A stretch of 64,000 nucleotides of DNA from Chinchilla lanigera (Eukaryota > Chordata > Mammalia > Rodentia > Chinchillidae), in NCBI RefSeq assembly GCF_000276665.1, contig NW_004955465.1, positions 7,087,283-7,151,282 of the forward strand, written 5' to 3'. The notes under the pieces are model-generated. The model had not been told where the DNA came from. It did not search any database and saw nothing but the letters and a program-made list of their open reading frames with translations. Shown piece by piece: positions 22,301-37,300 of the stretch (position 1 is the stretch's first letter; the number at the start of each line of letters is the position of its first letter). The position numbers were made by a program, and so were the translations under genes.

Positions 22301-25300
22301 CTATGTTTTTTTTTTTTTTTNNNNNNNNNNNNNNNNNNNNNNNNNNNNNNNNNNNNNNNNNNNNNNNNNNNNNNNNNNNNNNNNNNNNNNNNNNNNNNNN
22401 NNNNNNNNNNNNNNNNNNNNTTTTGGTTTTTCTCCGGTACCGGGAACCGAACTCACGACCTTGCGCTTGCCAGGCAGGCGCTTTGCCGCTGAGCTAAATC
22501 CCCAGCCCCGGGTTCTGCACTATGGATTATGAGATATACTTACTCTGGCATAGGAGCTAAGAGCATTTAGGCAACTAAATGTCAGGCTTCCTCTTCCTCA
22601 TACCTCTCCTTTTATTTACCTCCTCCTTCTTTAAGGATTGAATTATATAATATAATAATTCAGTAACAATGTAAAACAGAAAACCAAAACTTTACCTCAT
22701 AAATTTCAAATCCAGGATTATTCATTGGGCCAGCATAGTAAAGCTGCTCTGAAAAATATAGAAAGTGTGGATACCAATATTCAGGCATCTGAAACAAAAG
22801 TGATTTGCTTATATTATCTGTGGTTGCATAGATCAGAACAACTGGGGGAGGCTAAAGTAAGAGCAGACATTGATATAAATGCTTTAGATTCCAGATGTCC
22901 ACTTATTCTTCATCCATCCATCCATTCATTCATTCATTCAGGCAGCGGACACTTGTTGAACACCTACCATGTGACAGGCACTGGGGGCCAGCGATGGAAA
23001 AAAGTCTCTGCCACACATTGCATATAGTCTAATGAGGAGGCTGATGATACCGAGATTACTAAACAATATGTAGACTGTAAAAAGGGCTAAAGGAAAATAT
23101 GCAGTGTGAGAGAGGCAGGTAATATGGAGTGGAGACACCAGGCAGGAGCTGGGAGCACAGGGTTAAATTGTGAGACCACCTTTTATCTGTTTGATCTTGA
23201 AAATCACTCTTCCCTGGACTTGGTTTTCTTTTCCTTAAGATGAGTGTGACGAAATGGAAAACACTTCATGGGATCATGAGGAATTAAAACAGTTAATTAA
23301 AACATGAATAATGGTCCCTGGGAAGTCCCGGACAAATGTTTGTGAGCACTAGGTACTGGGAGATACCATGTTTGATAGGTTGACTGGTCAGGGCTTGGGA
23401 AAGACATTTCTGTGGAGGTGATGTGTATGCTAAGTCCTGACTTGGGGTACAGTTCAATGGTAGAGCATTTGTGTAACATGTGTGAGGCCCTGGCTTTCAT
23501 TCCCCGTATAAAAAAGGAAGGAAGGAAGAAAGAAAAGATGGATGGAATTAAGAGCTAAACCCTGAAGGAGGAGAATAAGTCAACCACTTAAAGGACTGGG
23601 AAAAGAGCGTTTTAGGGCAACAGAGCATGGACAAAGGCGCTGATGTGAAAAAGTCTCAGAAATTGGAAAGACAGGGCAAGTGGGTCTGCTGAAATACAGA
23701 GAACAAGAAGGACTATGCGGAAAAGCAGCGAGAGACTGAGGGGAGACATCTGTTTCAGAACCTTGAGCGTATGGTAGAGAGTTCAGTGGGGAAGGTGTTG
23801 AAAGGTCAAGGGAAAATACCTACTTTGTGATTTGCATAAGCATGGGGTGGTATGAAGAATGGCAAGGAGAAGTGGAAAAGGAGACTCATCAGTGGGCAAG
23901 GGGAGTGACGGACTGGTGAAGGCGGTAGTGGAGATCGTGGTGGAGAAATATTGTTGAGACCATAGCGGTTATTATGGTTTAGATCTAAAAATGTTCTCCC
24001 AAAGTCTCATACATTTGGTAGGTGATTGGATCATAAGGGTGCTGTACTCATCAGCGGATGAGTTCAGAAGCACGCCTCAAGCTCTCCAGCACTCAGAGGT
24101 TTGGTGGAGAAATCATCTTTGCAGACTAGAGGGCAGTCGGTGAGGTGGAGGTCATCGGGGAATGCAGAGTCAGGAGCGTTTCTCAAGCAGGAGGGCCTGA
24201 TCCACTTGTTGAGTGCCACCTCTGTGAGTCTGGTACCACATGTGCAGAAGTGTGCAGTGGAAGTGGAAACGTGGACACCATTTGTGGACCATAACAAAAA
24301 AAATTTGTGAGGTGAAAATAAATGCCCAAAGGGAGAGGGTTAAACAGTGCTATGGAGGTAAGAAAAAGTTTTGCTGTAGAGGGGAAGCATAAGAAATGTG
24401 TGATAACTGGAGAAGGTGTGGAGTATAGAGTGGTTTGTTACTTTATTCAGTGTGAAAGCCAGAGCAGAACATGTAGGTGAAGGAATAATCCTGTGGAAAG
24501 AAAAAGATTGAAATGCAAGAGAAGAAGTGAAGTGTAAGGTTTAAAAGGGTAGGAAACAGACCAAACACTGTCCATTCAAAGGGGCTTTGGGTCAGGGGCA
24601 CCACTGAAGGGTATTAGGGACATGGAGATAATTCCTCCTTTAAAAATGCCTCTGCAGTACAATCTGAGGTCTCAATTTCTAATAGGAGACCTGTTCTTAG
24701 AATAAATTTTGGCATTAGTTAAATGTCCATGTCCTTAACATACCTATCTTTCTTTCCATTGGTCAAATTCTGGTACCTTGCAAGTATTACATGCATATGT
24801 GGTGAGTGCTAGACATTTTTACCTCATCCCACTAAATGTCTAGATTTGTTCATTTTAAAAAGGAAATAGCTGCAGCCATGCCTCTCTGAATGACAGAGTC
24901 TGTTCTGAGAAGTGTATCTTTTTGTGGTTTCATTGTCATGCAAACATCCTAGGCTGTCCTAAGATGGCTATGATGTCACTAGGCAATCTAGTATTATGGG
25001 ATCTCCAGCATATATATGGTCTGTCATCAACTGAAATGCCATTATGTGGCACATGAAGACTGTTTAGGGTTCAGGATAAGCACGAGTTGTATTGGAATGC
25101 ACTGCTTTGCACAATGTGGTATTGAGAACAGAAACATTTCAACTCCTTTCTTTAAGGATCTTCCAGTGCAGCTGGGTAAGATGCAATACAAAGCGTTAAT
25201 TGTAGGAAGACTGTGCTAGGCATGAGGGTGCTGAACCTAAGCACAGAGAGTTCAGAGGGACTCCTTGCTAGGATTTGTTTGCAGTTCCGGTGTTTTGCAT

Positions 25301-28300
25301 GATCTGAGGGCTCACTATTCAGAGTGCCCCAAATTATCTTTGCTGTACAGGGCATTCTCTGACTCACACCAGGGCTGTCATAACAGAGAGACAAAGAGAC
25401 CCCTGACCAATCTTTTTCTGACAAAAGATCATTTCATTTCAATTCACCAATCTCTAGAGCTATCTGCTTCCTGCCCAGTATTCCAGTTTTCTTACCAATT
25501 CTGTGACTCTTAGATATACTTTCAAGAAGTACCCACTGCTTTGTTAGATTAATGGATTTATGTGGCCCCCAACCAAGGGATGTGAGTGCTCTGGGTGTGA
25601 ACCAATCAGGCAGGGTCACTCCTGCTGACTGTCAGGACTTGGGGAATGGCATGGCTCCAGCAGAGTACAGAATGAGGACTGGATGTGATCGTTCCTGTCT
25701 GGTCTGGCTGGATTCCCATGGGCACATTTGATGCCCACTTTATGCTTCTGTATATTGCTCATTGGTGGCACAGTACCACTTGAACCACTTGACCTAGAAA
25801 GCAGACAGATGAGCTCAAGACCCAGCTGTCCTACTCACTAGCTAAGTAATAGTGCTTCGCCATCTTTCTATTTCAGCCTCTGCATCTGCAGAATTCTACA
25901 CACACTAGCCAAGATGTGGGACCAACCTAGATGCCTTCAGCTGATGCATGGACAAAGGAAATATGACTGTGAAGAAGAATGAAATTCTGTCATTTGCAGG
26001 AAAATGGGTAGAACTAGAGAACATTGCATTACACAAAGTAAGGCAAGTGCAGAAAGACAAATATTAACGTTTATTCTCATATGTGGAAACAAACTGGAAG
26101 TAGAAGAGGGAGTCTTAAGGGAGGGGAAGGAAACTAGTAGGATGAGAAGACAGGGTAGATGAGGGTAGGAAGGGAGGGACATGATCAAAGTACATCAGTT
26201 GTATGTGTGGAAATGTCACAGTGAAATACATTAACTTGTGCAATTAATATACATTAATGATTATGATAAAATACAAATAGAAATGACTTTCTCCAGGACA
26301 TAAAGAGGACTAGAGATCTTGTATGCAACCAGACTGAGCAGAATGGGGACTCCAGGAAGGGTAGAAATACTTGATATAGTTGGATCATTATTCACCTGGA
26401 AGGAGCAGTCACTTGCTAGCTGCTGAAACACACGGTGAGACTGGGTTTTAGACCCTGGGTTTTGGACTGAATTTTGGACAACTGCTAAGTTCTTGACTTC
26501 TTGTTTGAAAAATGGATGATTATAGCTCTTTGTAGGACACCAATGAAATGACATCTAATATCCTGTAATGCGCACACCATTCCCCAAGATTGCTCATTTG
26601 TGCTGTTCTTTATTAAAAGGTCCCTTACTGAAGTGAGAGATTTTCATCAAGTTGGTCCCCAGCGCTTTGCAGCTTCAACTGGAGTGTTTTGGGGCCCATG
26701 AAGTTCCTGAGAATAGCTACAAGTTGCTCAAGGAATTCACTATTTTTTTAACTTGATAAAGCAGCACCTACAATGAAACCCTTGCTCCTTCTTTTCTCAG
26801 ATCCTCTCTGATTCTGAGATTCCTTAATTAACATTCTCACACTCTAGTATTATAAAAACATCCTCAGTATATTTGCACCCCTTTCTTCCTTTCCTCCTTT
26901 TGAATATTTTTTGTTTGTTTCTAATGTGCAGTGGATTAAAGAAATTCACCTCCCGGGTTCTGAACACACGAGTGCATTTCTGAAAATTGGTTTTATTTTT
27001 TTTTAAAGAGAGAGAAATTGATTTTTATTTTATTTTATAGTTTTGTAGTGTTGGGAATTGGCCTTGTGCATGCTAGGCACGCTCTCTACTGCTGAGCTAC
27101 ACCCCCAGCCCTGGAAATTGATTTTTAAGTTGTGGAAATAAAAGGCCCCAAAGGGTTTCGGATGAGACTGACTTGAGATGAGGGCTCGAGTATTGCTCTC
27201 TCTCTCTCTTTGTTCTCAGTAACCAGCACAGATGCTGGTGTGGAGGAGCTGGTTGAATGCATGACCACTGCCAGACAGGTTCTCTCCACTTCCTGGCCCT
27301 TGCTAGGGCCTCGTGAGAATTTCTTGCAGTCTTTCAAGTGTATTATGAAGACAGCATCAATATTTAAGCATTGTTAGGGCCCTTGACACTGTATAAATAC
27401 TTACAGTAACAGTTTATGATGCTAGGTCAATTAGTATACCCAGGACAAAGATTTTATTTAAAAAGATAACACCCTTATTTTTTCTTGTGCTAGGGATGGA
27501 ACCAGGGCCTTGCACATGCTAAGCACAGGCTCTACCACTGAACTACAGCCCCAGCCCTCATTTATTTACTGACTTAGTATTTTGAGCTCATTTCTTACAT
27601 GCTGGGCCCAGTGGGATGGGGATAAGGAAAGAGGGAGGCGACCCCAGCTGTACTGAACGGTTGGCAAAAAAAAATGTGTATATAACGTGGCTAACTAACA
27701 TATTCAGTCCCCCGCCTAGTTAATATTTAATTTTTTGTTTTGTGGTGAGAACACTTGAGATCTACTCTGTCAGCAAATTATAAGAAAACAATATAGTGTT
27801 ATTAGAGTCACCATGCTGTGTGCTAGGTCTCCAGAACTTCCTCTCAGAACTGTGAGTTTCTTCCCTTTGGACAACAGCTCCTCCTTTTCCTTCACTCCTC
27901 ATTACAATCCTCTACTCTGAGCTGAGGAGTTCGGGGTTTCTTTCCTGTAGACTCTACAACGTTTCAGTTATTTTCTCATCAGAGAGACACAATATCCACA
28001 GCTTCATGGAGGAGAGGTTTATTTTGGCTCACAGTTTATCAAGGTTTCAGTCCACAGTCGGCTGGCTCTGAGGCAGGGTGGCACGGCGGAGGGGCATGGA
28101 AGAGGAAGCTTGCTTATGGCATGGCAGTCAGAAAGCAGAGAGGGGGATGGAGGCAGAGGGTGTGGGTAGACTCTTCTAGGCCCTCTTGGAGTGACTCCCT
28201 CTCCTCCAACCAGGCTTCGTGTCCCAAGTCACACTGAGCTATAAACTCATCAGGGCATTAATCTTCTGATGACCAGCATGCCCCATAATCCAATCACTTC

Positions 28301-31300
28301 CAAAAAGCCCCACTGATGAGCACATGGGGCTTGGGGGGCACATCTAGGTATAAACCACAACACTGTATAAGTGGTATTCCGTAGGACTTGTCTTTCTGGT
28401 TTGACCTTTCACTTAACATAAATGTCCTCCAGGTTTGTTCATGCTGCTGCCCATGACAAAATTTCCTGCTTTTTAAAGGTTGACTAACATTTCAAGGTAG
28501 ACAGACGCCATATTGCTTTTATCCATTTATGTGTCAATGTTGTTTCCCCATATTGGCTACTGTGAACAATTCTCTGAGAAATAGGAAGAACTGCACAGTT
28601 GGTAGGAATGTAAATTAGTACAATTATGATGAGCAACAGTGTGATCCAACCATTGCACTTTCGGGTAGGTATGTAGATATCACAGGAGATAAAATCTCTG
28701 TACGGAAGGCGTATCTGTACTCTTGGCCACATGTGGAACTACAACACTACAACCCTCACTTTCCCAGAGCACAGGGGGGAGCTCCAACCAGAGGGAGCAC
28801 GTTGTGGGTCTACCAATCACACTGTCGTTGGAAAGAGAAGGAAGAAACTCATGCTTCGTTTTAGTGAGCTCTAAATATAATGCTATTCTTCTCCCCTCCT
28901 CCAGGTAAGTCTGAGAGGCCCCATCTGGAGGATGGCAAAGGCCCAGCAGAGCTCCTCCAGAGACTGGTGTTTCCTGAGCCTTCAGACTCAGACCTTGTGG
29001 ATCAGGGCACTCACTGAAAGTAACATTGAGCTTGCCTGGGGGCCTTAGGTGTGTGTGGCTGCAGACTGACCCCCATGGTCCCTAAAGGCTGTGTCAGGGA
29101 TTCCTTGGATTGTGGGCACTGTAGGAGAAGCTCCAGGCTCAACTCAAGTCCAACTGTAATTTTAAAAATTACTTTATTTAGGGTCCTGATCTGGCAGCCT
29201 TTCCAGTTCCTAGGTCTTTTGTTTGTTTTTCAAGGCTAGGATTAAAACCAGAGGGGCTTGTATATTTTGGACCACTTTACTGTTATCCTTCAGGGCCTCT
29301 GGGTTTTTCTGGAATCTGAGCACTGCATACCTGGTTGCATCACCTCAGAAGGATGCTTCAGGGCCTCGCTGTAAGGCTGCACATGTTGTCCCTGTTTGAG
29401 GGGGAGCAGAAATCCCACCTTGCTGTCCGGAACCAGGCTGAGTCCCACAGGATGCTTTTGCTGTTGTGTGCCACTGTCCCTCAGCCTACAGAGACCCTCC
29501 AGCCCCGATAGAAATCAGGAAGCAGGGGCTACCTGAAGTCATCCCACATCAAGAGCCTAGAACAGGATTCTGTTCCATAGCTGATATGGGGAACCACCTG
29601 GATGTGTGGGGATGTTAATTTCTGGAGGAAGTCCTGGGCTGCAGGTCCTCCGCCTTGACTAGAATAGATCTGAGCTAACACTGGGTTCCCTGACATGGAG
29701 CCCTATCTCCCCATTCTGGTGATCTACTCCTGAATACAGTACTTGCTGATTTTCCCTTCTGAACTGAGTCCCTCTCTTTTCTTTCACTGATGCTTCCTGG
29801 CAAGGTGTCCCAATACACTACTCACCTCCAAGTCATTGTTTCCATTGGAAGGGACCCCAAAGGAAGAACATTTCCTGCAAGAAGGTGCCTGCTGTGGTTT
29901 GAACATGGTTTGGCCTCACCAAAACTCATGTTTGGGAATGGTCCCCAGTGTCACGGTGTTGAGGGGTGGTAGTGGGACACTAAGGAGGTATTTGGGTCAT
30001 GAGAGATCTGCCCTCTTAAAGGGATTAATGCCATCTCACAAGTTCTCACTCTGTAGGGACTGGCTAGTTTTCGCAAGAGCAGGTTGATGTAAAGCAGGGT
30101 GGTAACCTTTGTCTCTTCCTCTTTTTTCTTGCACTCCCTTGCCTTTTCTTTTTCCACCATACATGAAGCAACATGAGGCCCTCGCCAGATGCAGCTGTTC
30201 AAGCTTGGACTTCTCAGTTTTCAGAACTCTGAGCCAATATAAATCTCTTTCTTTATAAGTCACCCAGCCTCACATATTCTATTATAGCAATAAAAAACAG
30301 ACAGACAAGGTGGCTTCTCTTAAGTTGTACCAAAGCTATGTATGAGCTAGTGGAGGTCCAAGAGAACTGGCTGCCAATGCACTTGGATCTGTTTCTGTGG
30401 GCAAGATCGCTTGGGCTAAAACTATACTGGAATGCCCAGGAGCCTGATGTTTGTATCAAGGACCAGGCAGAAGGTCCTTGGCACATTCTCTGGATTGCCC
30501 CTGTGAATTACCTGAACTTCACACTTTGGGAGATGACAGATGCTGAAGCAGAGGAACCAAAAGATTGTGCATAGGAGTGGATGGATGGGGCAGGTGAGGA
30601 AGAAGTTTAAGCAAAGGATTATTGGAAGGGAAAAGGGCACAGTCAGTTTCTTTGTGTGTTTTCTTCATTCTTTTGGATAGAATTTCACTGCCATTGAATT
30701 GTAGACCACTGTGTATAACCTACAGTAATGAAAGTGAACTCTGACTGGATTTTAAAACTGGGATTCCTTGGCAGGAAGGGAAAGAATATAAATCGTTCTG
30801 TTGTCCTCCTAGCGACCTATTTCTGTGGACAAACATTTAATGTAAGTCTCAAAATACAACTTCTAAATTGGTGTGCTGATTGGATCCACAGACATGGAAA
30901 TGAGCAAGACAGCAGTGGGAGGAAAGCAAAGGGAAGAAATTGACTTGGTCTGCAGAAATCTGAAGCAGCGCTAAGAAAGAGCAGTGTGGCTGGGAATGCT
31001 AAGCAGGCATTGCAGAGGGCTGCATTGCTTAAGCTGGATAGGCCAGGACCCATGCACGGCAGACCTCTTGGGATGTTTAGTTTGCTAAAATGCAAATACT
31101 AATGAACTTGGGGTCAGATTGGGATGGTGTAGGGAGCTGTGAGTTGTCCTCCTTAATTAACTTCCTAAATAATTATTATATGAAAGTATGTGAGTCACTA
31201 GTTCAATTTATGAAATTTCATAACAGGCTAAGAACTTTGAAAGAAGCTTGTATTATCTTAGAAAATTAAAATTGCTTCTGGCCCTAGTTTATCATTATTC

Positions 31301-34300
31301 CTAGTATGCTGGGCTGAACTAGCAGAATGAATCAACTGATGTCAAAGGACTGTTTCAATATGTTATTGGCTCATTTATAAATGCACTGGAATGTGACTAT
31401 AGAAAAAAAGCACCCAGAGTTATAGGATGCCTTAGCAACCAACGCATTTCCTTTTATTTTGTTTAGCAAGGAGTTTTTTTATGCTTGGTCTTTAGTAAGA
31501 TCCACTCTAGGGTAGCTATTATTCCTAGGTCTGTGTTTTGTAGTTCAAGAGGATACTAATTCAATAAGTAAGCCATTGTTTTTGCTGATTCTCCATGAAT
31601 TTACAGCTGCCATGGCTGCCCAGTTATTATCACAAGCTGGAAATCCACAGTTGCTTGAAGTCTGCAGACAAGGAATAAAACATGAAGACAAGAAAGGGAG
31701 GAATGCAAAGAGGTGGGGACTCCAAATTTCCAGTTCCATGGGAAATGCAAATGAGTATCTCTCTCTAGAAGTGCAAGAGAGCCAGGGAGACTCCTCATTC
31801 CTGACCACCAGGGAATATGTAGGATTGGACCAAAGTCACTCCTGCTACCCTGGAGGAAAAAGGTCTTCAACTTCTAAGCCTCAAAGCCTCCACTGACTCT
31901 CTAGGTACCCTGTTAAGATGCAGACTTCACTCTGAGATCGATGATAACTTAAAGGGCTCAGGGCCCTTGCTTGAGAAATTTACCACTGGCTGCAAAAATA
32001 GCCACACTGATTGCTCACTGAAGCTCATTTGGCCAAATTCCATTCTTAGGGCTTTGTGTAAGTTGTCCCATTTTACCCTTATGATAATCCCATGAGATTG
32101 CATGTGACTGTCCTTTTTATTGTACAGATGAGGAAACAGAGGCTTAGAAAGGTTAAGTAACTTGCCCAAGGCCACATAAGTGTTAAGTGGTAGTAAAGAT
32201 CCAGCTCTCTGTAGTTTTGGCTTCAGACTTTGGGCTTATCCATTAAGTTAATGGTTCTCAAAGTGTGACTCTGGACCAGCATCACTATCATCACCACGAG
32301 AATTAGAAGACATGAAAATTCTCAGGCTTCTCTCTGGATGTACTGAATTGGAAATTCTGGTGTGGGTCCAGCAGTCTTCAGTTGAACACACCCTCCAGGT
32401 GATGCTGACGTATGCTTTGTTTTGAGGGCCACTGTGCTGGGGTGAGCACCCTACTCTATCACTGCAGTGTGACTGTGGGGAGCAAGAAAGTCTTCCAGCA
32501 TGACATGGCTTTGATAGCATACTGCCCACAGCTACTAAATGACAGTGAGAGTGAGGATGGCAGAAACTGCACAATGTCCCGGGTGGCAGAGAACCATCAC
32601 TCCCTCCATGGGTCTGTAGGCTCATCCACAGGAAGAGGTAGGAAGAGAATTTGTCATCTGGGTTATTCACAGTGGTTGATAGAGGACAGGACGAGAAGCT
32701 GGGATGGGGACAGTTGACAAAAAAGTGAAAGGACCACTAGAGCAGAATGTCTCAGGGAAGGGAGCTTGCAGAAGCAGGTGGTCTAAAATGGCTCCAGAGC
32801 CCTGAGACAAGCAAACAGGTAGAACAGAGGTGACTTGGTTCTGTTACAGCAGAAATAAGTGGCCAAAATAGCTTGGTGCCCTATTGCTGGTTTGTTTTAT
32901 AGATGAAGTTGTGGTGGTGGTCCCATGTCTCTGGAAAGTCATTACAGGGCTTGTCAGACCATAAGGAGAGATTAATGCTCTTCAAGGTAACACCTGCCTG
33001 GAAGGTGGTTTTTGCCCTGCATTTAACTATCACAATGCATGGCATAAGATCTTTTGCAGAAAGTATTTATGAAGTCTCCCCCTCAATCTAGGTGATAAAT
33101 AAATTGCATTCCCCTTGCTCATCTCAAGCTCCTTCCATTTCTTTAACCCATGGGAAGGGTCACAAGGAAACAGGAGTAGCAAGAGTGCTAGAAATCAGCC
33201 GACAAAATCTGAATTGCAGATGGAGATAAAATAGTTAAGATTGCAATTTGAATAGATACAGACAGTGAGATTAAGAAGACTTTTCAATTAATAATCTTTA
33301 GAGCATCCTTAGGTGCCTGTGTTCAGTAAGAACCAGGACCAGAAGGAAAAAGAAACCTTCACTAACAGAAGGGAAGGGAGAACAGGTAACTCCCAAGTCC
33401 CCACTGTGGTTAAACCTTTGACTTATTTGTGTATGTAAAATCACTATTATAGTCAAATCCCTTAGATGCGGTTAGGGATAATATCTGCCTTTTGGGCAGT
33501 ATCATACTTGAATTTAAATGTACCTCTCAGGAGATCCACTTTGCTGTGTATTGAAATTCATCTAGTTACAATGGATTCCCCACTTTACACAAACACTTAA
33601 AGTGAGAAAGTTTAGATTTACACAAAAGATAGACCAGGGAGCAATTATTTCCTAGATGAAAGAGTTCTTCAGCTTGCAGGGTGTCACTGTATTTTTTTAG
33701 TTACAAGCTTTTAAAATAAATGCATTTAAAATCAAGCCTAAATCTAATCTTTTTCCTGTGCTTTCCACAGTGCATGAGTGAGATATGTCTACCTGTATCT
33801 GCTGTGTTTCATAATAGATTTTACTCCTACACTTTTGTCTTAAAAGTGCCTTTACAGGGACAGATGCACCATGAATCAGCAGTGCTTGCGGGTATTGCCA
33901 TCCTCTGCACTATCCGGCATCCTTAAGTCCTTTGACACCAATACGGCATCCCTAAGTCCTCTCAGCATTTCATTGTGTGGCACCATGTTGGTTATAGATG
34001 TAAAGGTCTCAAAGACGTCATTGGTCCACAGATCCCTTAGTTTATTATCACATGTACCCAGTGTATGCACACACAGATATACAGGCAGTTTATTTTATGT
34101 ACTCCTTCAAGCCTTTGAGATAATCAACTTAGGAAAGGAAACATGCTTATTTTGACAGATGGTTTTAGAGGGTACAGTTCATAGTTTACTGGGCCCATTG
34201 TTTTGGGCCTCTGGTGGGAGAGCACATCATGGCAAGGGTGTGGTGTGAAGCAGAACTTCTCAGGTCATGGCCAGGAAAAGAGAGAGGTGGGGGGAAAATA

Positions 34301-37300
34301 TCCCCTAATCCTCTTCAGGTCATACCCTTAAGGACCTAAGGCCTCTACAATAAGCATCACCTTCTAAAGATTTTGCCTCTCCAAATAATGCCACCCTGAG
34401 AAGTAAACTTTTAAATATATGGGCCTTTGGGGGATGTTATAGTTTCAAACTATGTCAGTTGGGTACAACTGATATCCACAAGTCAATCCATGAAATAATA
34501 AATTATTTTTGGAAGCCAAGAACTCATATGATGCTGTCTGGATTGTCCTGCCATGCCAGAAGTCATAGATTTGGCTAGAACTAAGTTTGCCAGTTGATGT
34601 ATCTCATATCAAGAGTGACAATAATGTGTTCATTTTGTTTACTTTATGGTCTTAATCTGGGCTTTCTTCACATCTCTACATTTATTTCCAGTTGAGAATC
34701 TCATTTCTACATGGCCCTGGATGATGTAATAACTACCACATAAGCTTCCCCTTTTTTGAGTGATCTCCCCATCTTTTATCTGAGTGTCAGAGGGGCTTGC
34801 TACTCCTCTCAGGTGGGCAATTTAACTTTGCCATCAGCAGGAAATCTTACAATTAATTTTGGGCTCTATTTAGCTTATTATTTCAGTCTCATTTTTATGA
34901 GATAAGATATTCTGGGAAACTTCTTAAACAAAAGGTTCTTTCTGAGAACAGAGTTGCAGATGTATTGAACTTTTCATAATTCAGAATTTATCGAGGGGCT
35001 GGCATACCCACGACTCAATTCCAAGCTGGATGAAGGGATGGCAAATCCAGACTATGGGGAAAGTCCCTATACCAGGAAATAGTGAGACATCTTGCTAGAG
35101 CCATGGGGATGGAGTATATGGACAGGGCAGATCAGATGTCAGGTTGCTCAGAAGTGAGTGAACATTCCCACAGTCATGCATTCTAGGAGGTCAAGTCACC
35201 AGTAGAAAATGAGAATGTTAAGAGACTGACATTAAATGAAATGATGCAACCAGGAAAGACTTGTCAGTCAGTGGCCAGGAAGTACTGAAGGGCTGAACAA
35301 AGAATGAGATGTGAGGGGATGGGAGCCTCCTTGGCTTCCCCATGAGCCAGAATCCTTACTTCCTGCTTGTTTTTATGGGCAAACCATCCTGAGTTGATAA
35401 GGCATCTCTGCAGTTTATTCAAACTATTCCATCTCCTATCTCAGTGTCTCTCAGACAGCGGAGGAACCCTAGGATTTCTAACGCACACAGCATTACATAT
35501 CTTTTCTTAGTCTTCACTTACCCCATAATGGATCAGGACTGCTCTTATTTAGTAGTTGAAGTAACCAAGAACCAGAAAGAAGTCTCTGTCCCCATCTTGT
35601 CAAAGGCAGCTGTGGAAGAAAAGGAAGCAACCATTCCTATTCCCTGGCCTTTTAAGAAGGCGCTTGTTCTCCCTGCTGGCAGCCACATTCACCACTCTTC
35701 CTGTTAATTCCCCAAGTCTAATTTGTTAGCACTAAGAAAGCAAAGCTGTTGCCTTTTCCTTATAGTCTGGGTCACTTTCATCTTTGCTAGAACATGGTAT
35801 TCTGACACCCACAGTTTAGAGGAGGAGAGGTTTATTTTGGCTCATGTTTCAGTTCATAGTCATCTGGGTCCAGGAAAGCTGCTCACAGTGTAGTGTTCTG
35901 GAAATGTAGAGACCAAGGGAGGAGCCAGGGAGCGAATAAACTCTTCCGGGTCACACCCCCAGTGACCCAACTCTTCAGAGCAGATCCCACCTCCTAATAG
36001 TAAGTCAGCCATAAGCCCCCATAATCTGCCCACCTTCCCCCAAAACCCCACCTATGGGCACACAAGCCTCTTGGGGGACATCTAGATATACACCATAACA
36101 CTTTGCAACTTTGATCTGAACTATGGCAAACTGTAGTCAGATGTTCACCATGGTGAGCCTCAGAGGGTAACTATGCTCAGCAGTTCTGGCCTTGAGTTCT
36201 GATTTATGACTTCTCCTTATAGCAGTGGCTGTCAAACTTTATCCTGCAACAGAACCACCTAGAGAGGGATTGACAAGCTACAGCAGTGGGCCAAATCCTG
36301 TTCCATGAGAGTTTTCAAGTAGTGGCAAACTAAGAATGATTTTGATCTTTCTGCTTTTGAAGGGTAGAAAAAAAAATCAAAAGAAAATAACATCTCATTG
36401 CATGTAAGAATTACATGAAATTTAAATTTCAATACCCATAGTTAAAGTCAGATGGGAGGACAGTTGTGTCAATTTGTTTTCATGTTGCCTATAGCAACTT
36501 TCACTGGCAAGGCCACAGGATCATCTGGAACATATGGTCTGCAGTGCCTAAAATAATTGCTATTTTGTTCTTTACCACAAGTCTCCTGACCCATGATGTC
36601 AGCGGTGTGTAAAATACAGATTGCTAAGGTTTAATCTCAGGGTGTTTGATTCATTACGTATGGATAGGAACAGAAATTTATATTTCTCATAATTTCTTAT
36701 GTGGTGCTGGTGTTTCTGGTCTGAGGACCACACTTGGAGAACCTATCTAATAATAATGGTGGGTTAGCCCCAAAGTGATCATTTTATCCTTATAATTTGA
36801 TTATGGTCTTTAAATCCCTTTTCCAGTCTCAATAAAGGGTGGAAATAAGTTCCTCTCTTCTTCAAAATAATTTTATTTATTTTTACACAGGATACCTGGC
36901 CAAGAGGGGTATAGAACTGGATAGAAAATCAACCCATACCCTACTGCTTTGCAACCTTGGGTAAGCTACTCAATTTCCTCTGTATATAGGAAAAAACAAA
37001 CTATTTTATCCAATATATTGTCAGCAAAGAATTCTCTGATCACCAAAAGAGTGAATTTTTTCCCCCTCCACATCAACCAATTGTTTAACATCAGTTGAGT
37101 GTCTTAGAATTCAATTCAACTCAGAGACTGATTGGGGTTGGCCCGGATTCCACAGGTTAAAGCCTAGTCCCACAAGCTTGCCTTTCCCTTTCTTTTCCAT
37201 ACTACAAGTATTAGGTTCCTAGGTTACCAGGTTCCCCATTTCTGTCTGACTTGGTTACAACCTAGATGTTCCCATGATGGCTCTCTAGGGTTGGAGAATT

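Noticed and set aside
22303..22497. ORF running through N residues
   Set aside because: It spans the assembly gap and the SINE and is meaningless as a protein.
31090..31751. Two ATGCAAAT octamers (31090 and 31744) as a B-cell enhancer in LY86 intron 3
   Set aside because: About five octamers occur across the window (others near 15660, 45501 and 57062), close to the chance level for AT-rich DNA.
31576..31896. 106-codon plus-strand ORF in LY86 intron 3
   Set aside because: No recognisable domain, splice context or start context. Overlapping minus frames are equally open.
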